Origin: Himantopus leucocephalus
Lineage: Eukaryota > Chordata > Aves > Charadriiformes > Recurvirostridae
DNA length: 64,000 nucleotides
Assembly: GCA_003993805.1 (NCBI GenBank)
Contig: RSEF01000006.1
Span: 29,787,790 to 29,851,789, forward strand
Reading direction: 5' to 3'
Part shown: positions 35,101 through 43,782 of the stretch, piece after piece
How the letters are laid out: each line of letters opens with the position of its first letter
Numbering within the stretch: position 1 is the stretch's first letter
Notes under the pieces: generated by a model
Database searches by the model: none
The model's input: only the letters and a program-made list of their open reading frames with translations
What the model was told of the DNA's origin: nothing
Program-made: the position numbers and the translations under genes

Positions 35101-35456
35101 TAGACTCTCCTCCGTCCTCCCCCGCCATGCTCGCCTCCCCCTCCAGAGACTCGAAACCACAGACTGAACAAACGCAACCCCTCTCGCTCTCATTGAAGCC
35201 CGACCCGCTGGCGCACCTGGTCATGATGCCGCCGCCATCCTCGCTCGTCCTCGCCGAGAGCGCTGCGAGCAAGCCCGGCGCCCTGCCTGCCGCCAGCTGC
35301 CCCAACGGGGCCCTGGACCACCCGCCGGCCGCCCTCCCGCCGGCCGCCGCCGCCGCATCCCTAGCACAGCCCTCGACGTCCTCCTTGCATTCCCACAGCT
35401 CGCTGGCGGGGACACAGCCCCAGCCGCTCTCCCTCGTAACCAAGTCCTTAGAATAG
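8997..35456 (+). CDS. TCF7L2: TCF7L2 (TCF4), 3' part: exons 6-17, spliced, 5' end outside window
   Basis: Encodes the C-terminal two thirds of the nuclear TCF/LEF factor that binds CTTTG-type Wnt response elements through an HMG box and recruits beta-catenin or Groucho/TLE. The exons join in phase with consensus GT/AG borders: 8997-9129, 11287-11389, 14180-14266, 20716-20841, 21685-21844, 22571-22678, 27522-27570, 28132-28182, 29352-29424 or 29992-30064, and 35024-35456. Visible landmarks are NLK-type LTP/FTP sites, a VKQE SUMO site, HMG box, KKKKRKR basic tail, C-clamp, and PLSLS/PLSLV CtBP-type motifs. The beta-catenin-binding N terminus (exons 1-5) lies upstream of the window. Exon numbers are inferred by counting back from the last exon in the 17-exon human scheme. 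C-terminal differences from mammals include VSPPSS and an alanine/proline-rich stretch. LEF1, TCF7 and TCF7L1 are excluded by the exon 6-9 sequence together with the two C-clamp exons. Confidence 0.97.
9130..11286 (+). other. TCF7L2: TCF7L2 intron 6
   Basis: 2.16 kb between exons 6 and 7, mostly unremarkable AT-rich sequence. There are scattered ATTAAT/TTAAT cores around 9900-10420 and no open frame or repeat that I recognise. Confidence 0.9.
11287..11389 (+). CDS. TCF7L2: TCF7L2 exon 7: proline-rich linker ending in LVPQ
   Basis: 103 nt, entering in phase 1 (G completed by GA) and leaving two bases. The acceptor is cttccacag and the donor ca|gtaagg. It reads [20 protein letters not shown] through GWLVPQ, part of the Groucho/TLE-interacting linker. 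A second donor, gttagt at 11378, lies exactly 12 nt upstream. Using it removes LVPQ and joins GW directly to QG in exon 8. This matches the known LVPQ plus/minus splice choice of TCF7L2. Confidence 0.97.
11378..11389 (+). promoter_or_regulatory. TCF7L2: Tandem 5' splice sites controlling LVPQ inclusion
   Basis: Two donors 12 nt apart: gttagt at 11378 and gtaagg at 11390. The 12 nt between them encode LVPQ without changing frame, because both choices leave TGG-Q or CAG-Q codons intact across the junction to exon 8. The downstream site is the better match, so inclusion should predominate. Confidence 0.75.
11455..11494. repeat. (GT)n-(GC)n-(GT)n microsatellite
   Basis: About 40 nt of alternating purine/pyrimidine: GT units, then GC units, then GT units, 65 nt after exon 7. 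Alternating GC/GT of this length can adopt Z-DNA. Confidence 0.9.
13690..13990. promoter_or_regulatory. Candidate conserved non-coding element in intron 7
   Basis: Non-repetitive AT-rich stretch with several TAAT/ATTA cores (for example tcaattagtg, tttaattatt, aatttaattagc) just upstream of exon 8. Assigned on composition and motif density only. Confidence 0.25.
14096..14134. repeat. T30 followed by A9
   Basis: A homopolymer T run directly joined to an A run, 45 nt before the exon 8 acceptor. It could be the oligo(T)/(A) remnant of a retroposed element, or simple slippage; run length is uncertain in any assembly. Confidence 0.9.
14180..14266 (+). CDS. TCF7L2: TCF7L2 exon 8: linker
   Basis: 87 nt, so skipping it would keep the frame. 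The acceptor is ttgccag and the donor caag|gtgagt. It reads [18 protein letters not shown] through NASMSR. The ATG at 14259-14261 is the first in-frame methionine codon downstream of exon 6, so an isoform transcribed from inside intron 5 without its own ATG would start here. A T30/A9 homopolymer pair lies about 45 nt upstream of the acceptor. Confidence 0.97.
14810..15070. promoter_or_regulatory. Candidate conserved non-coding element in intron 8
   Basis: Non-repetitive sequence dense in homeodomain cores (ccaattaatt, cgctaattgctcctaatg, ggttaattaaatc, cataattaaattagc), 550-800 nt after exon 8. The style is that of vertebrate developmental enhancers; conservation untested. Confidence 0.3.
15400..16330. 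promoter_or_regulatory. Candidate enhancer-like block in intron 8
   Basis: About 900 nt of complex, non-repetitive sequence with recurring TTAATTA, TAAAT and CTTTGAT/ATCAAAG-like cores (for example cctttgatattc near 15690). A LEF/TCF-type site here would allow autoregulation. Low confidence without alignment. Confidence 0.25.
18852..18885. repeat. 16-nt tandem duplication
   Basis: Two exact tandem copies of ggtgcagcgattctgt plus two further matching bases, in intron 8. Exact identity suggests a recent event. Confidence 0.9.
20100..20430. promoter_or_regulatory. Candidate conserved non-coding element upstream of exon 9
   Basis: AT-rich non-repetitive sequence about 300-600 nt before exon 9, with attattag, caaataaata, gctaatgagg and gcattaatatt cores and an attatcaaaaatg stretch. 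It contains nothing that reads as an exon. Confidence 0.25.
20716..20841 (+). CDS. TCF7L2: TCF7L2 exon 9: linker with SUMO site
   Basis: 126 nt, a multiple of three. The acceptor is ctctaggt (AG then GTTTCC) and the donor agctc|gtaagt. It reads [20 protein letters not shown] and then a VKQE tetrapeptide, which is a consensus SUMO acceptor (hydrophobic-K-x-E) and matches the lysine reported as sumoylated in human TCF4. The exon ends in [10 protein letters not shown]. Human reads HTLHTT where this genome reads HSLHTT. Confidence 0.97.
20842..21684 (+). other. TCF7L2: TCF7L2 intron 9
   Basis: 843 nt with no recognised repeat or exon. The sequence just before exon 10 was examined for an alternative acceptor adding an SxxSS-type insert, and none was found. 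Confidence 0.9.
21685..21844 (+). CDS. TCF7L2: TCF7L2 exon 10: first part of the HMG box
   Basis: 160 nt, entering with two carried bases and ending in phase 0. The acceptor is tacccttcag and the donor cgaagg|gtaggt. It starts with a lysine/glutamate-rich stretch ([12 protein letters not shown]). The HMG box follows, with [19 protein letters not shown] (helix 1) and [16 protein letters not shown] (helix 2). The residues are essentially those of all vertebrate TCF/LEF proteins and bind the minor groove of the CTTTGAT-type site. Confidence 0.98.
21845..22570 (+). other. TCF7L2: TCF7L2 intron 10, splitting the HMG box
   Basis: 726 nt in phase 0 within the HMG-box coding sequence (between GRR and WHA). 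Nothing of note beyond short T and A runs near 22440 and 22510. Confidence 0.9.
22571..22678 (+). CDS. TCF7L2: TCF7L2 exon 11: second part of the HMG box
   Basis: 108 nt in phase 0 throughout. The acceptor is tttacctcag and the donor actat|gtaggt. It reads [20 protein letters not shown] (end of helix 2 into helix 3) and ends [11 protein letters not shown]. This completes the DNA-binding domain. Failure to splice would add about 18 intron-coded residues before a stop near 22747. Confidence 0.98.
22679..27521 (+). other. TCF7L2: TCF7L2 intron 11
   Basis: 4.84 kb. It includes an (AAAT)n-like patch near 23608-23622, an (AAC)n tract at 26212-26234 that lies within a 181-codon chance open frame, and the CpG-rich block at 27296-27475. 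No exon or gene recognised. Confidence 0.9.
27296..27475. other. CpG-rich stretch directly upstream of exon 12
   Basis: GC-rich and CG-dense block ending about 45 nt before exon 12. It is not part of a recognised exon, although an open frame runs through it into the exon on the + strand. GC-rich sequence close to an acceptor can slow the polymerase and affect splicing; an intronic promoter is the other option. Confidence 0.4.
27522..27570 (+). CDS. TCF7L2: TCF7L2 exon 12: basic tail / nuclear localisation signal
   Basis: 49 nt, beginning in phase 0 and leaving one base. The acceptor is tttcctgcag and the donor caatg|gtgagt. It reads [16 protein letters not shown]. The KKKKRKR cluster is the basic tail that bends DNA further and acts as nuclear localisation signal in TCF/LEF proteins. 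Every alternative C-terminus is built onto the single base left at the 3' end of this exon or of exon 13. Confidence 0.97.
27776..27781 (+). promoter_or_regulatory. TGCATG (RBFOX-type) motif downstream of exon 12
   Basis: Canonical UGCAUG hexamer about 205 nt past the exon 12 donor and upstream of cassette exon 13. RBFOX proteins binding upstream of a cassette usually favour skipping. Confidence 0.4.
27970..27975 (+). promoter_or_regulatory. TGCATG (RBFOX-type) motif upstream of exon 13
   Basis: Second UGCAUG hexamer in the same 561-nt intron, about 160 nt before the exon 13 acceptor. Two in so short an intron is more than chance predicts (roughly 0.14 expected). Confidence 0.4.
28132..28182 (+). 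CDS. TCF7L2: TCF7L2 exon 13: alternative cassette exon
   Basis: 51 nt, so it can be included or skipped without changing frame. It enters and leaves in phase 1. The acceptor is ttttttttcag and the donor attacag|gtgcta, a weak match to the donor consensus, as expected for a regulated exon. It reads [17 protein letters not shown], identical to my recollection of the human segment. Two TGCATG hexamers lie between exon 12 and this exon (27776 and 27970). Confidence 0.95.
28183..29351 (+). other. TCF7L2: TCF7L2 intron 13
   Basis: 1.17 kb, very AT-rich (28200-28860) with many TTTAT/ATTTA stretches, then the long pyrimidine tract that precedes exon 14. It contains a GCATG core at 28563. Confidence 0.9.
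29170..29345 (+). promoter_or_regulatory. Very long polypyrimidine tract with (TC)n before exon 14
   Basis: About 175 nt almost entirely of T and C, including a (TC)n run at about 29260-29285 and several TCTT and CTCTCT motifs of the type bound by PTB. It ends directly before the exon 14 acceptor. Far longer than a normal tract, it is a plausible control element for exon 14 against exon 15 choice. Confidence 0.55.
29352..29424 (+). CDS. TCF7L2: TCF7L2 exon 14: CRARF version of the C-clamp 5' half
   Basis: 73 nt entering in phase 1 (GAC) and leaving two bases (AG). The acceptor cattcag follows a very long pyrimidine tract and the donor is gcag|gtgtgt. It reads [20 protein letters not shown] then CGPC. 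The cysteines are three of the C-clamp ligands; the rest come from the last exon ([14 protein letters not shown]). The C-clamp is the auxiliary DNA-binding element of long (E-tail) isoforms. It has the same length and phase as the exon at 29992. Confidence 0.96.
29425..29991 (+). other. TCF7L2: TCF7L2 intron 14, between the two 73-nt exons
   Basis: 567 nt with several T-runs. It is long enough for splicing, so exclusion of one exon by the other is not forced by spacing and needs a regulatory explanation. Confidence 0.9.
29992..30064 (+). CDS. TCF7L2: TCF7L2 exon 15: CRALF version of the C-clamp 5' half
   Basis: 73 nt, the same length and phase as exon 14, with acceptor ctaacag and donor gcag|gtataa. 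It reads [20 protein letters not shown] then CKPC. It is clearly an ancient duplicate of exon 14 (shared KKCRAxFGLDxQ-x-x-WC-x-PC). Including either exon keeps the long frame; including both shifts it to the short tail; including neither gives the medium tail. The serine of RQSLW is threonine in human. Confidence 0.96.
30065..34497 (+). other. TCF7L2: TCF7L2 intron 15
   Basis: 4.43 kb without any recognised exon, conserved block or interspersed repeat. It contains a T run at 31770-31791 and a (TTTC)n microsatellite at 33168-33192. Confidence 0.85.
33168..33192. repeat. (TTTC)n microsatellite
   Basis: About six tandem CTTT units in intron 15. Confidence 0.85.
34498..34555 (+). CDS. TCF7L2: Candidate TCF7L2 exon 16: alternative cassette
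   Basis: Preceded by a pyrimidine-rich run ending ttaacag and followed by a strong donor tc|gtaaga. A second AG two bases on would start the exon at 34500. Spliced to exon 12 or 13 (one carried base), the 58-nt form reads [19 protein letters not shown] and rejoins the long [10 protein letters not shown] frame of the last exon. Spliced to exon 14 or 15 it hits a stop within eight codons. The 17-exon scheme predicts an exon here, and the frame fit supports it, but I cannot confirm the sequence by homology. Confidence 0.55.
34556..35023 (+). other. TCF7L2: TCF7L2 intron 16
   Basis: 468 nt ahead of the last exon. It includes a GC- and CG-rich patch at about 34850-34935 and a pyrimidine tract with tctctccctgtttctag at the acceptor. 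Confidence 0.75.
35021..35026 (+). promoter_or_regulatory. TCF7L2: NAGNAG tandem acceptor at the last exon
   Basis: The sequence TAGGAG offers two acceptors three bases apart. Using the first gives RRKKKCVRY and the second RKKKCVRY, so one arginine in the basic half of the C-clamp can be toggled. NAGNAG choices of this kind are common in vertebrates. Confidence 0.6.
35024..35456 (+). CDS. TCF7L2: TCF7L2 exon 17 (last coding exon): C-clamp 3' half and C-terminal tail
   Basis: The acceptor is ttctag, with a NAGNAG alternative three bases on (35027) that drops one arginine. The long frame reads [16 protein letters not shown], completing the C-clamp, then a serine/proline-rich tail. It carries PLSLS (35178-35192) and PLSLV (35424-35438), variants of the PxDLS motif that binds CtBP, and stops at 35454-35456 (TAG). 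Entered in phase 1 it reads [16 protein letters not shown] and stops at 35101-35103 (medium tail). Entered in phase 0 it stops at 35057-35059 (short tail). Compared with human there is extra alanine/proline around 35320-35360, where the DNA is very GC-rich. Confidence 0.96.
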
Positions 35457-37250
35457 CTTTAGCCTCGTTAGCCCTTTCGGTTTCCTTCGGGGATGTTGAA
35501 TTCTGTTGGGATTTGGGGTTGGGTTTGGTTTTGGGTTTGGTTTTTTTTTTTTTCTTTTCCTTTTCTTTAATTATTTTTTTTTTCCTTCTTCTCCTTGTCG
35601 TCGTCCGCTGTTTGTTGTCGTTTCTCGGTTTTGTTTTTAATTCGTGCCACGTGGCTACATTAGTTGATGTTTTATCGAGTTCATTGGTCAATATTTGACC
35701 CATTCTTATTTCAATTTCTCCTTTTTAAATATGTAGATGAGAAAAGCCTCATGATTCTGCCAAAATTTTTATCAACAGCTGTTTAAAGTCTTTGTAGCGT
35801 TTAAAAAATATATATATATACATAATTGTTATGTAGTTCCAATAGCTTAGTTTTAAAGACTGATTTTAAAAATTAAAAAAAAAAAAAGAAGCAATTTTGA
35901 AGCAGCCCTTGCCGGAGGCATTGGTTCTTTATTATTTGTATTAAATACGAGCTTGCGAACCAATCATTTTACATCTGGTTTTTAAACCTTTAAGGGCACA
36001 ACGAATGCGGTGCCGCTACTACTTCTTTTTTTTTTCTTCCTTGTGTGAAACAACCTTTATTGTGATGTTACTTGTTATTGTTTAAATGTACAGAAACAAA
36101 GGGTTAAAAAAAATGTGTTAATATACCTTGTTCCATGGTGTTGTTCTTTTTGGGGGAGGGAACGCTACTCAACAATTAAAAGTATCACAACGCTATTGGA
36201 CCAGTAGTATTTATTGCTTTAGAAATTGCTTGTTGTATCTGTATGTTGTCCCTTTTTAAATGTTTTTTTTCCTCTTTTTTTCTTGAAACATTGTATAAAG
36301 GTTTTTTTTCCCTTAGTGTAAGCATCTTATATATAACAACTCATTTGTACAAGGTTTTTAAGTTTATATATAAATGTGTATATATATATTTTTTCTGGGA
36401 TTTTTTGTTTTTGATTTCCNTTTTTTTTTTTTTTTTTTGCTATATGAAACACAGTTGCCACCAAATGGACATTCGCAGATGCATTTTTTCAAGGATCAAT
36501 AGTGTAAAAAATAAAAAATAAAAAATTGCTTTAAAAGCCATTACACACAAGAAGACTTGAAAACTTAGCAAGGGAATTTTTCGCAACGCTGTTTGAAAAA
36601 TAGCAAGGTCCAAGTGTCTCCCGTTCAGAACTGCAGCTGAATCCCCTGCGACATTAGGACTGTAGGCTGTGTGCAAAATTTTTATGTGCCAAAATTCTCA
36701 GTGACTTTTAACTTTCTCCCGACAACTTTATTATTTTTTTTTTAATGCTGTAATTTTTTTGTTCATCATGTTTTGCTGTGATGTTACATAGGTAGATATG
36801 TATGTAGTTTTAATGTCACCTATAACAGACGTGTTTGGTAGCAGATTGTCCGGAAAGCATTTAAAATGAAGAGGTATAAACCCTTAAGGGCCAAATTCTG
36901 TATATTAGATTATTCATAAAAGGAAAATCAGACTGCCACTTTTATGTACACTTACTACATACAGGTAGGTAGCAAACTTAAAACAAAAAAAAAAAACCTA
37001 GGCATGTTGATGTTGCAAAAAACGCTGTATAAAGCTGAAAAATTGTTCATCTGTTCATTCAGTGCCATTGTAGTTGACATGAAGCGATTGTAAAACTGTC
37101 TCAGATTTTTCTCTGGTTTATTAAGATGCTAACTATAACATTTTTTGTGAATACTTTGAATGTTTCCTAACAGTTGTGATGTTACTGTTCCGTTTTATGC
37201 TCTTATTCCGATTTTCATTTTTAATGGTTTGGAAGCCATTTTTTGTAATG

Positions 37251-37256
37251 AATAAA
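37251..37256 (+). terminator. TCF7L2: Poly(A) signal 1 of TCF7L2
   Basis: AATAAA hexamer in the distal 3' UTR, 47 nt before a second copy. Either could direct cleavage; the downstream GT-rich sequence near 37310 suits both. Confidence 0.7.
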
Positions 37257-37297
37257 TGTTCATGCTGTACAGTATCTGTAGCATGCAGTTCTGGATT

Positions 37298-37303
37298 AAT
37301 AAA
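37298..37303 (+). terminator. TCF7L2: Poly(A) signal 2 of TCF7L2
   Basis: AATAAA (within attaataaaagc), followed within about 20 nt by tagtatgtgc, a GT-containing downstream element. This is the more likely distal end of the transcript, placing cleavage near 37315-37325. Confidence 0.75.
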
Positions 37304-40300
37304 AGCAACTTAGTATGTGCAGAGAATGACTTGTCAACTCATTTATGCGTTGACTGCATTTCACTCTGGCCAAACAGATTTACAGCCCGAGTGGAAAACT
37401 TCCTTGAAAAAAAATTTGTGAAAATCGTGGCGACGTGCAGCCAGCTCTAGTTGTGAGAAATCCGCCGTTTCCTTCGGGTTCCCATGCTGCCGCCTGCTAA
37501 ATTCGTTTTGCACTAGCCCTCTCCCTGCTCAGCAAGCTTTTGTTGCAACAGTTGAAAATCTGCTTTTTTTAAGCAAACGGCACGTGGTTTGGCAAAAGAC
37601 AAATAACATGTGAGCTAAAGTAGTGTGGTCCCTCTGTGTGAAGTGATCCTGACTGGAGGACAGGAGACCAGGGCTGATGATACCTTTAATTTTAAAACAT
37701 TTAAAACGCTTTAAAATATTTTTGTTCAAGCTGGTGATCCCACAGCACAGGGCTGGTGCACTATAGAGGTCACACAGGAGAGCTTAGGTAGCACTAATTA
37801 GTCAGAGTCCTTGTGCTGGCCTTAAGGTTTATCTCCTGGATATACGTGAGCCTGGTTTTCCATATATAGGTTTTTTTTCTAATGCGATGAGCCCTTGCAG
37901 TGCAGCCTGCTCTCGGCGCTGAGCGTCCAGCATCCACCTCATGCAGCAATGCCCGCAGATGCTGCGGGATGAGAGTGAACTTACATGCAAGAATTTTTAT
38001 TAAATGGTTGATTTGTTTGGGTTTTTTAAAGTAAGTAGGGATTTAAGCTCCGTCATTTCCAGGAATCTCTCGGAAGTGGATGTCACCATAGCCCCGGTCA
38101 TCTTGGCACTCGAGGGCAATCAAATGCCGTCGTGGCAGTGTGTTGCTCAGGTAATGCACTTCGGTCGGTCTTGACGGACTCTGCGGGAAGGGTAAGTATT
38201 CTTCCTCGCACGGGGAAATGGGGGAAGTGATTTTCTGCAGAGCCCTGGGAATGGGGCCATTTCGGGGAGCCCAGCCCCGGTGCTGAGACTGCGCTCTCCC
38301 CCGCTGGGGGGTCCGATAAAACCAAAACTGGATGCAAAGCGGTTGTCTGTTGGCTGCAGAAGGAATTTGCTTTGTAGAGGGGCTGGGAGGCACTGGGTGA
38401 AGTACTAAATAATGTTTAAACAGAATATATAGTACTTTAAATTGCTACCACTTATTTTTAATGACCGGTTTACAAGCCAGAAACCTTTTTTTTTGTTTCA
38501 AACTTGTTAATAAAGGGTAATATACGTGAGTATTGCTTCATGTTTCCCACTAGAAGGATTATATAGTGGTGATTTCTTTACCAGGCTCCATTTATCTCCC
38601 TTGACCCAAGGCCTGATGCTGTTTCTGCCAGAGCACTACCCTAGACTTCAGTGGGACACGTTCCCTTGTCACCCGTGACAGGCATGTGGGCAGCACGGGT
38701 GGGATGGGAGATGGGGAAAAGGATGTTGCTGCAAAGCGCATGTGGAAGGTGCCAAATCTTGCTGTTGTTGGTAGCCAGCAAATTGAACGTGATGCTCAAA
38801 TTACTCTAAATTACTCTCCTGCTACTTAAGGTTTCCAGGGAATTTTTTTTTTTTTCCCTCTTTCTCCTAAACGTTTTGACTCTCGCTAGAGCATGGCCAT
38901 CCATCAGCCAGACACATGTGCTGCATCTCTGCTGGGGATAACTGCTCTCTTCTAATGTAAAACATAGTGCTCCAGGGAGATCTTTGAATGCCATGATTCA
39001 AAGGAGGCACCGTCAAGGTATGATTCATATATTCAGCAAAATAGCGTGTTCTTTGCTCGCTGCTTTATTAGCAAGCCTTTGGAAAGCAGAGTCCAAAAAC
39101 ACTGTTCCTGGACAAATTGGTTTTCCTTCTGTGTGCGCGGTGAGAGAGGCACGTGTTCGACAGATAGGTTGAACAGAGCCCGCGAGTGGTGGGTGACTGG
39201 TGCTGGGAACGTTTGTTTGCTGTGGGAAAACAATTGCATATTCCTGGGAAAGCAACCACTTGGGTTCCCTGCAGGCTGCGTGTTAGCTGTGTCCCTTGAT
39301 GGGCTTATGCCTTCAGAGTTGCCTCCAAATTCCCCTTGCTCAGAAAGCCTGAGCTGGGTCAAGGCTCCTGGGAGAAAATTGCCATTATTTATACGTACTC
39401 CCTTTGTGCCCGGGAGTCGCAGCCGAGGACCCCACCGGACCAGGTACACGGGAAACACGGTGGGATGACAGCCCTTCCCGTACAGTGCAGGTGTAATATG
39501 GGATTGGGAGATGGCTACAGGCGTATGGCTCGTTCATCCCCAGATCCACGCAAGTGAGGGCAACCTCCAGGGCAGCGTGGTGACAAACTGGCACACTCTG
39601 TCCTTATACAGGGCTGCCACAGGACAGCATGGGGCCCTATGTACAGTATGTAATTCACTGTAGCTATTGCTTCCATCTGTTTTTATGGGATAAGGCAAGG
39701 AAGCAAGTCAATGTATTGCGTGTTCAGGAGACATTTATTTTCCATTAGTTTTGTAAATCTCATTTTTCACTTAGTGTATGGAATTTTAAAAAGTTTAAGC
39801 AATTGCTGACTCAATAAAGCAGTGCCACATGGTTTTAAGCTTTGCTTAAAAGAAAAAAAGGAAGGGAAAGGCAGGAAAAAGAGCAATTTTTAGAGTCCTG
39901 TTCATTTCATTAGACCATAAAAAGATGTAAAGAGAATTCACAGTAAAATAGTTACGTGGGTCATTGCAACAATCATGAAAGCAAACAATAATAATAATAA
40001 AAATGAACGTGTGTGACAGTGGTGCCTGGCTATGTCTGGCATACACGTAGGAATGCTTTACCACCTAAGACTGGGTAAAGATTTTGGATGCTGTTTTGGG
40101 AGAGATGCTCCAGCTGAAGACTAAATTCAGTACAGGACCAATATTCAGCTTCAGTGGTCTTTGTTGGACAGGAAAGCTAAAGCTCTTGGATCCTTAAAAC
40201 TATGAATATGCAAATGTGCTCAAAGATTGTAGCAATTGCTATATTATAAAAAGCAGTAGACAGGTACTTTGGCATTCATTTCAAGATGTTCCTGGAAAAC

Positions 40301-43300
40301 GTCTTGAGACTTTTAACGCAGATCAGCTACAACTGAATACATACCAATGGCCCATCATTGTCAATAATGTCACCAGCCCATTTGAAGGACTCCCTGAGGA
40401 CAGGAGTCTGCCAGCCCCTGGACTGATTTTTCTTCAGGGATCAATCCAGAATATTCACTAATGACTTGCATCCACTTTCTATGAGTTGCACTTTTTCTGA
40501 AGTTGGGAATGCACTTTATTTGGGGGGGGGCTGTTAGCCTTGACCTCTAAGGCAGTGGAGATCATGAAGTCATGCTGTCTGTCCATCTGTTTGACCCTCT
40601 CCTGATAACTCTTGAATCCTCTGGCATTTTGAACCAGATTTGACAGCAGCAGTCAAACTCTTGGAGATGATAAAGTCCCTGTGAGTTCCAGGGAAATCTC
40701 TGCCGGCACTGAGAAGAGAGGCTTTCCAGATCCGGCGCTGAAGAAAAGGCAAGGAGAGCTCAGCTGTTATCCATTCTCTCTGGCAGCGTCCAGATGGCCA
40801 ATTATCACACGTCTACTTCTGGACAAGCATCTGCACTCTCCTGCCCAGCTGGCAGGCCAAGAAGATTAGGTAGGAGACATGGAGAGCGTTGGGGTGTTGG
40901 AGGGAACAAGGGACGTGGGAGAGAGTTAAGGGTATAGGGAAAACTGGACATACTGCAGCTGCAATATGTAATATTATGTAAGATTGCAGCGGGGAAGTGA
41001 GGGGAGGGGAAGGACGATGGGGAGACAGGAGACACATCTGCAGGACACCAGGCCTTGATAATGTTACTGCTCACGGAGCAAAGCTGCTCTGGAAAAGTAG
41101 ATGCTGTGGCTCCTTGTCTCATTCCTTTGACCCAGTTGCTTGCACCAGCTCACCGAGGAGAAGCACAGCCCAGTTTGGGAGGTACCAGCTGGCCGCCCAC
41201 CAGAAAGGCCTACAGGGTGGGAAAAACTCAGGGTGTTTCCACAATCCTGTAGCATGGTGAGGAGCGGAGCTGGGTGCACGCAGCAAGAAAGGTGATTTTT
41301 TTTTCCCCCAAGAAAAGAAAAAAGATTACCTTATTTGCAAACAAGACCATTTGTAGTAGCTGGTTCCCAGGCGTTAGCAACCCCCCTGGTTATAATCTTT
41401 CTCAGAAAACGTCTCCTTTGCTCCCTTATTTTGTGTTCCCTTTTGAATATGCTGCTGGGGTATTTTTGGATCTAACTATATCTTCTTAATCTGTTCCCCC
41501 CGCCCTTTCTCAGCCCCCGCTGCCTCCCTGCCTGCTCCTCCTTCGAACTTATATAATGGCACATTATACAAAATAGCTAAGCAGGTGGTATTTTTAAAGA
41601 CAGTGAGTGAGCATTTTTTTGGCCTAAATTTGGAACGAAACAGATGGATTTTAAGACTCTGCTTTTTCTATGAATAGTAACCGTTGTTCTCCACTGCCTT
41701 AAACACCAGTTTCAAGACCACCTCCAGCAACCAATCAGCACTCCGTTATTTAATTATAACAAAATTCTTAGCTCTGTCTGCTGCCGCATGGGCAAGTGGG
41801 GGGCACTGGATCAACTTCTGGAGCCAGGCAGACTTGCCAACAATAATTTTCCTTTTCCCAGAGGGCTGAGGGGGCCTGGAGCGGGTTCCAAGTTCCTCCT
41901 AAACTGGCTGTTCAGTTTGGGCTCCCTGACAGAGTGCTTGAAAAGGGTTATAGAAAGGCAGATAAATGCACTTCTTGTTGCAAGCTTCCCTGACAAGCCA
42001 GGCCTCCAGAACAGTGATCTCATTCCTGCCTCATTATTAGTGGTGCCAGATTTTTTCCATTAACAGGTAATTGAGTCGAAACTAAAATAAGCAAAGTTTG
42101 TTTTATCCAATGTATTTTCTTGCTTGCTTGTGAAAGAAAAACACTTTAGAGAGGGGTTTGCTTTTAATGTTCATGGAAATGTATTTACATCTTGGAGATT
42201 CCTCTCTGCCTTAGTGTAATTAACCTGACTGGTCTTTTTGTTATTGTTGTTTTGATTTTTAAAGCAAAGACATTGGCGAGGCTTAATTCTTTCTTTTTTT
42301 TTTTAATGGTTTGAATTCCCCGGGACCAGCAGGGTTGAAATCGCCCTGTTCTGTGCACGGCCATGAGCGTTATCCCGCTCCTGTGTGCGTGTGTTCATGT
42401 TGTGTGATTGACTTCCCCCATGGCCCCAGACGGGAAGCGGGAGCAGGAGCCCAACGGGACAAAGCTGTGCACCACTTCCAGGCTCAGACAGAGCTTTTCC
42501 TTCCAGAGGGGCTGTGGGGACACTGCTGGGACCAGACAGTGTCTTCTCTCCTAATAGAGCAGGAAAACAAAGTGGCTGCCCATGAAATGCTCATGGTCTT
42601 CCTGAAGATCGTTCTTTGTTTCTAACCCCGTGTGGTTATGAGGGTGGAACAGACAAGTGTAAAATCTGGGCTACGCGTCCTTCTGCTGAGACAACGTTGC
42701 TTGTAGAGGAGGAGGGAAATTTTCTACCTGTCCGGGTGTGTCTGTGCGCAGGGATTGCCATGCTGTCTGCCTCCGAGCCAAGGCACTGCTAGCGCCAGGA
42801 AAACCTGAGCAATTTCTCAGCCAGCAGCTTCAGGCTTCCCCATGCAGCCCGCGGGCCACCTCCTCTCCCTCCTTGGCTGCGGGAGAGCCGGCCCTGCCCT
42901 GGGTGAAAGGCAAAGCCCTCAAGAACAGCATGTGAAACACTGCAGACCCCTGGGGACAAGCATGTCCTGCAGAGAAGTTACTGCCAGTGTGGATGTCTTC
43001 CCATTTTCTGAGGCATCCCCTTGATGCCTCCTAATCCCCTGGTGCCAGGCTGCCTTGGGGGACTCTGGACCACCCTACCTATCAAGCAGTGAATTCCCTC
43101 TAAAATTCACAGGACTGATGCCCAGAAGCAGGGCTGTTTTCTGACCTAGCCTGGGCATCTGAGACAGTTGCTTGTGGGGTCCGCTCTGACCTTGCTGCTA
43201 GGCAAAGCAGACACCTCCTGTTTGCATTCCCCACCCACGGCCTGAAGTAAGCAAAACCTGCAGAAACTTTGCATCATTTTGGCTACTAGTTTAACAGGGA

Positions 43301-43782
43301 ACAGCCAGCGATGCTGAAGAACAGACGTGTTTCACGTTTGTGGATTTGCACTTTTGCTTCTGTTTTGGGCTATTCATGTCGGTAGGTAGGCCATGTTCTC
43401 CAGACGAGCACTTTGCCCACAAACTGACATCCTTGTATCGACCACTTCTCTGCGTCACCCTTGCAAAGGAGCAAAGGGATGGGAGCCTTGCAGAAGGGCC
43501 AGTAGCCCTGGACGGTGGTGGGGGGAGGTTGAGCAAGGACGGTGCTGAGAGTGGGCTGTGGGACGGGGGCCACGGCATGTCCTACTGCAGGTGAGACCCC
43601 GCAGCAGGGCAGGGGAGGCGGGCGGCTGCAGAAGTGCTGAGCGTGGCGGCGGTGCCTGCCTGCTGAGCGCTGCCTCAGCCTCGCATCCCCTGGGCTCTCA
43701 GAGGCCAATTACCAATTCACAGAGCCTGTTTCAGCACAAACAGGACCTTCAAAGAGTTGGGAGCCTTTCTGGTTTTGTTTTC

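Larger units (their letters stand above)
35457..37320 (+). other. TCF7L2: TCF7L2 3' untranslated region
   Basis: About 1.86 kb of AT-rich sequence after the stop codon, with many T-runs and ATATAT stretches (for example 35808-35822 and 36378-36390), a length in keeping with vertebrate TCF7L2. It ends after two canonical poly(A) signals. One single-base N (36420) sits in a T run. The exact cleavage position is an estimate. Confidence 0.85.
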
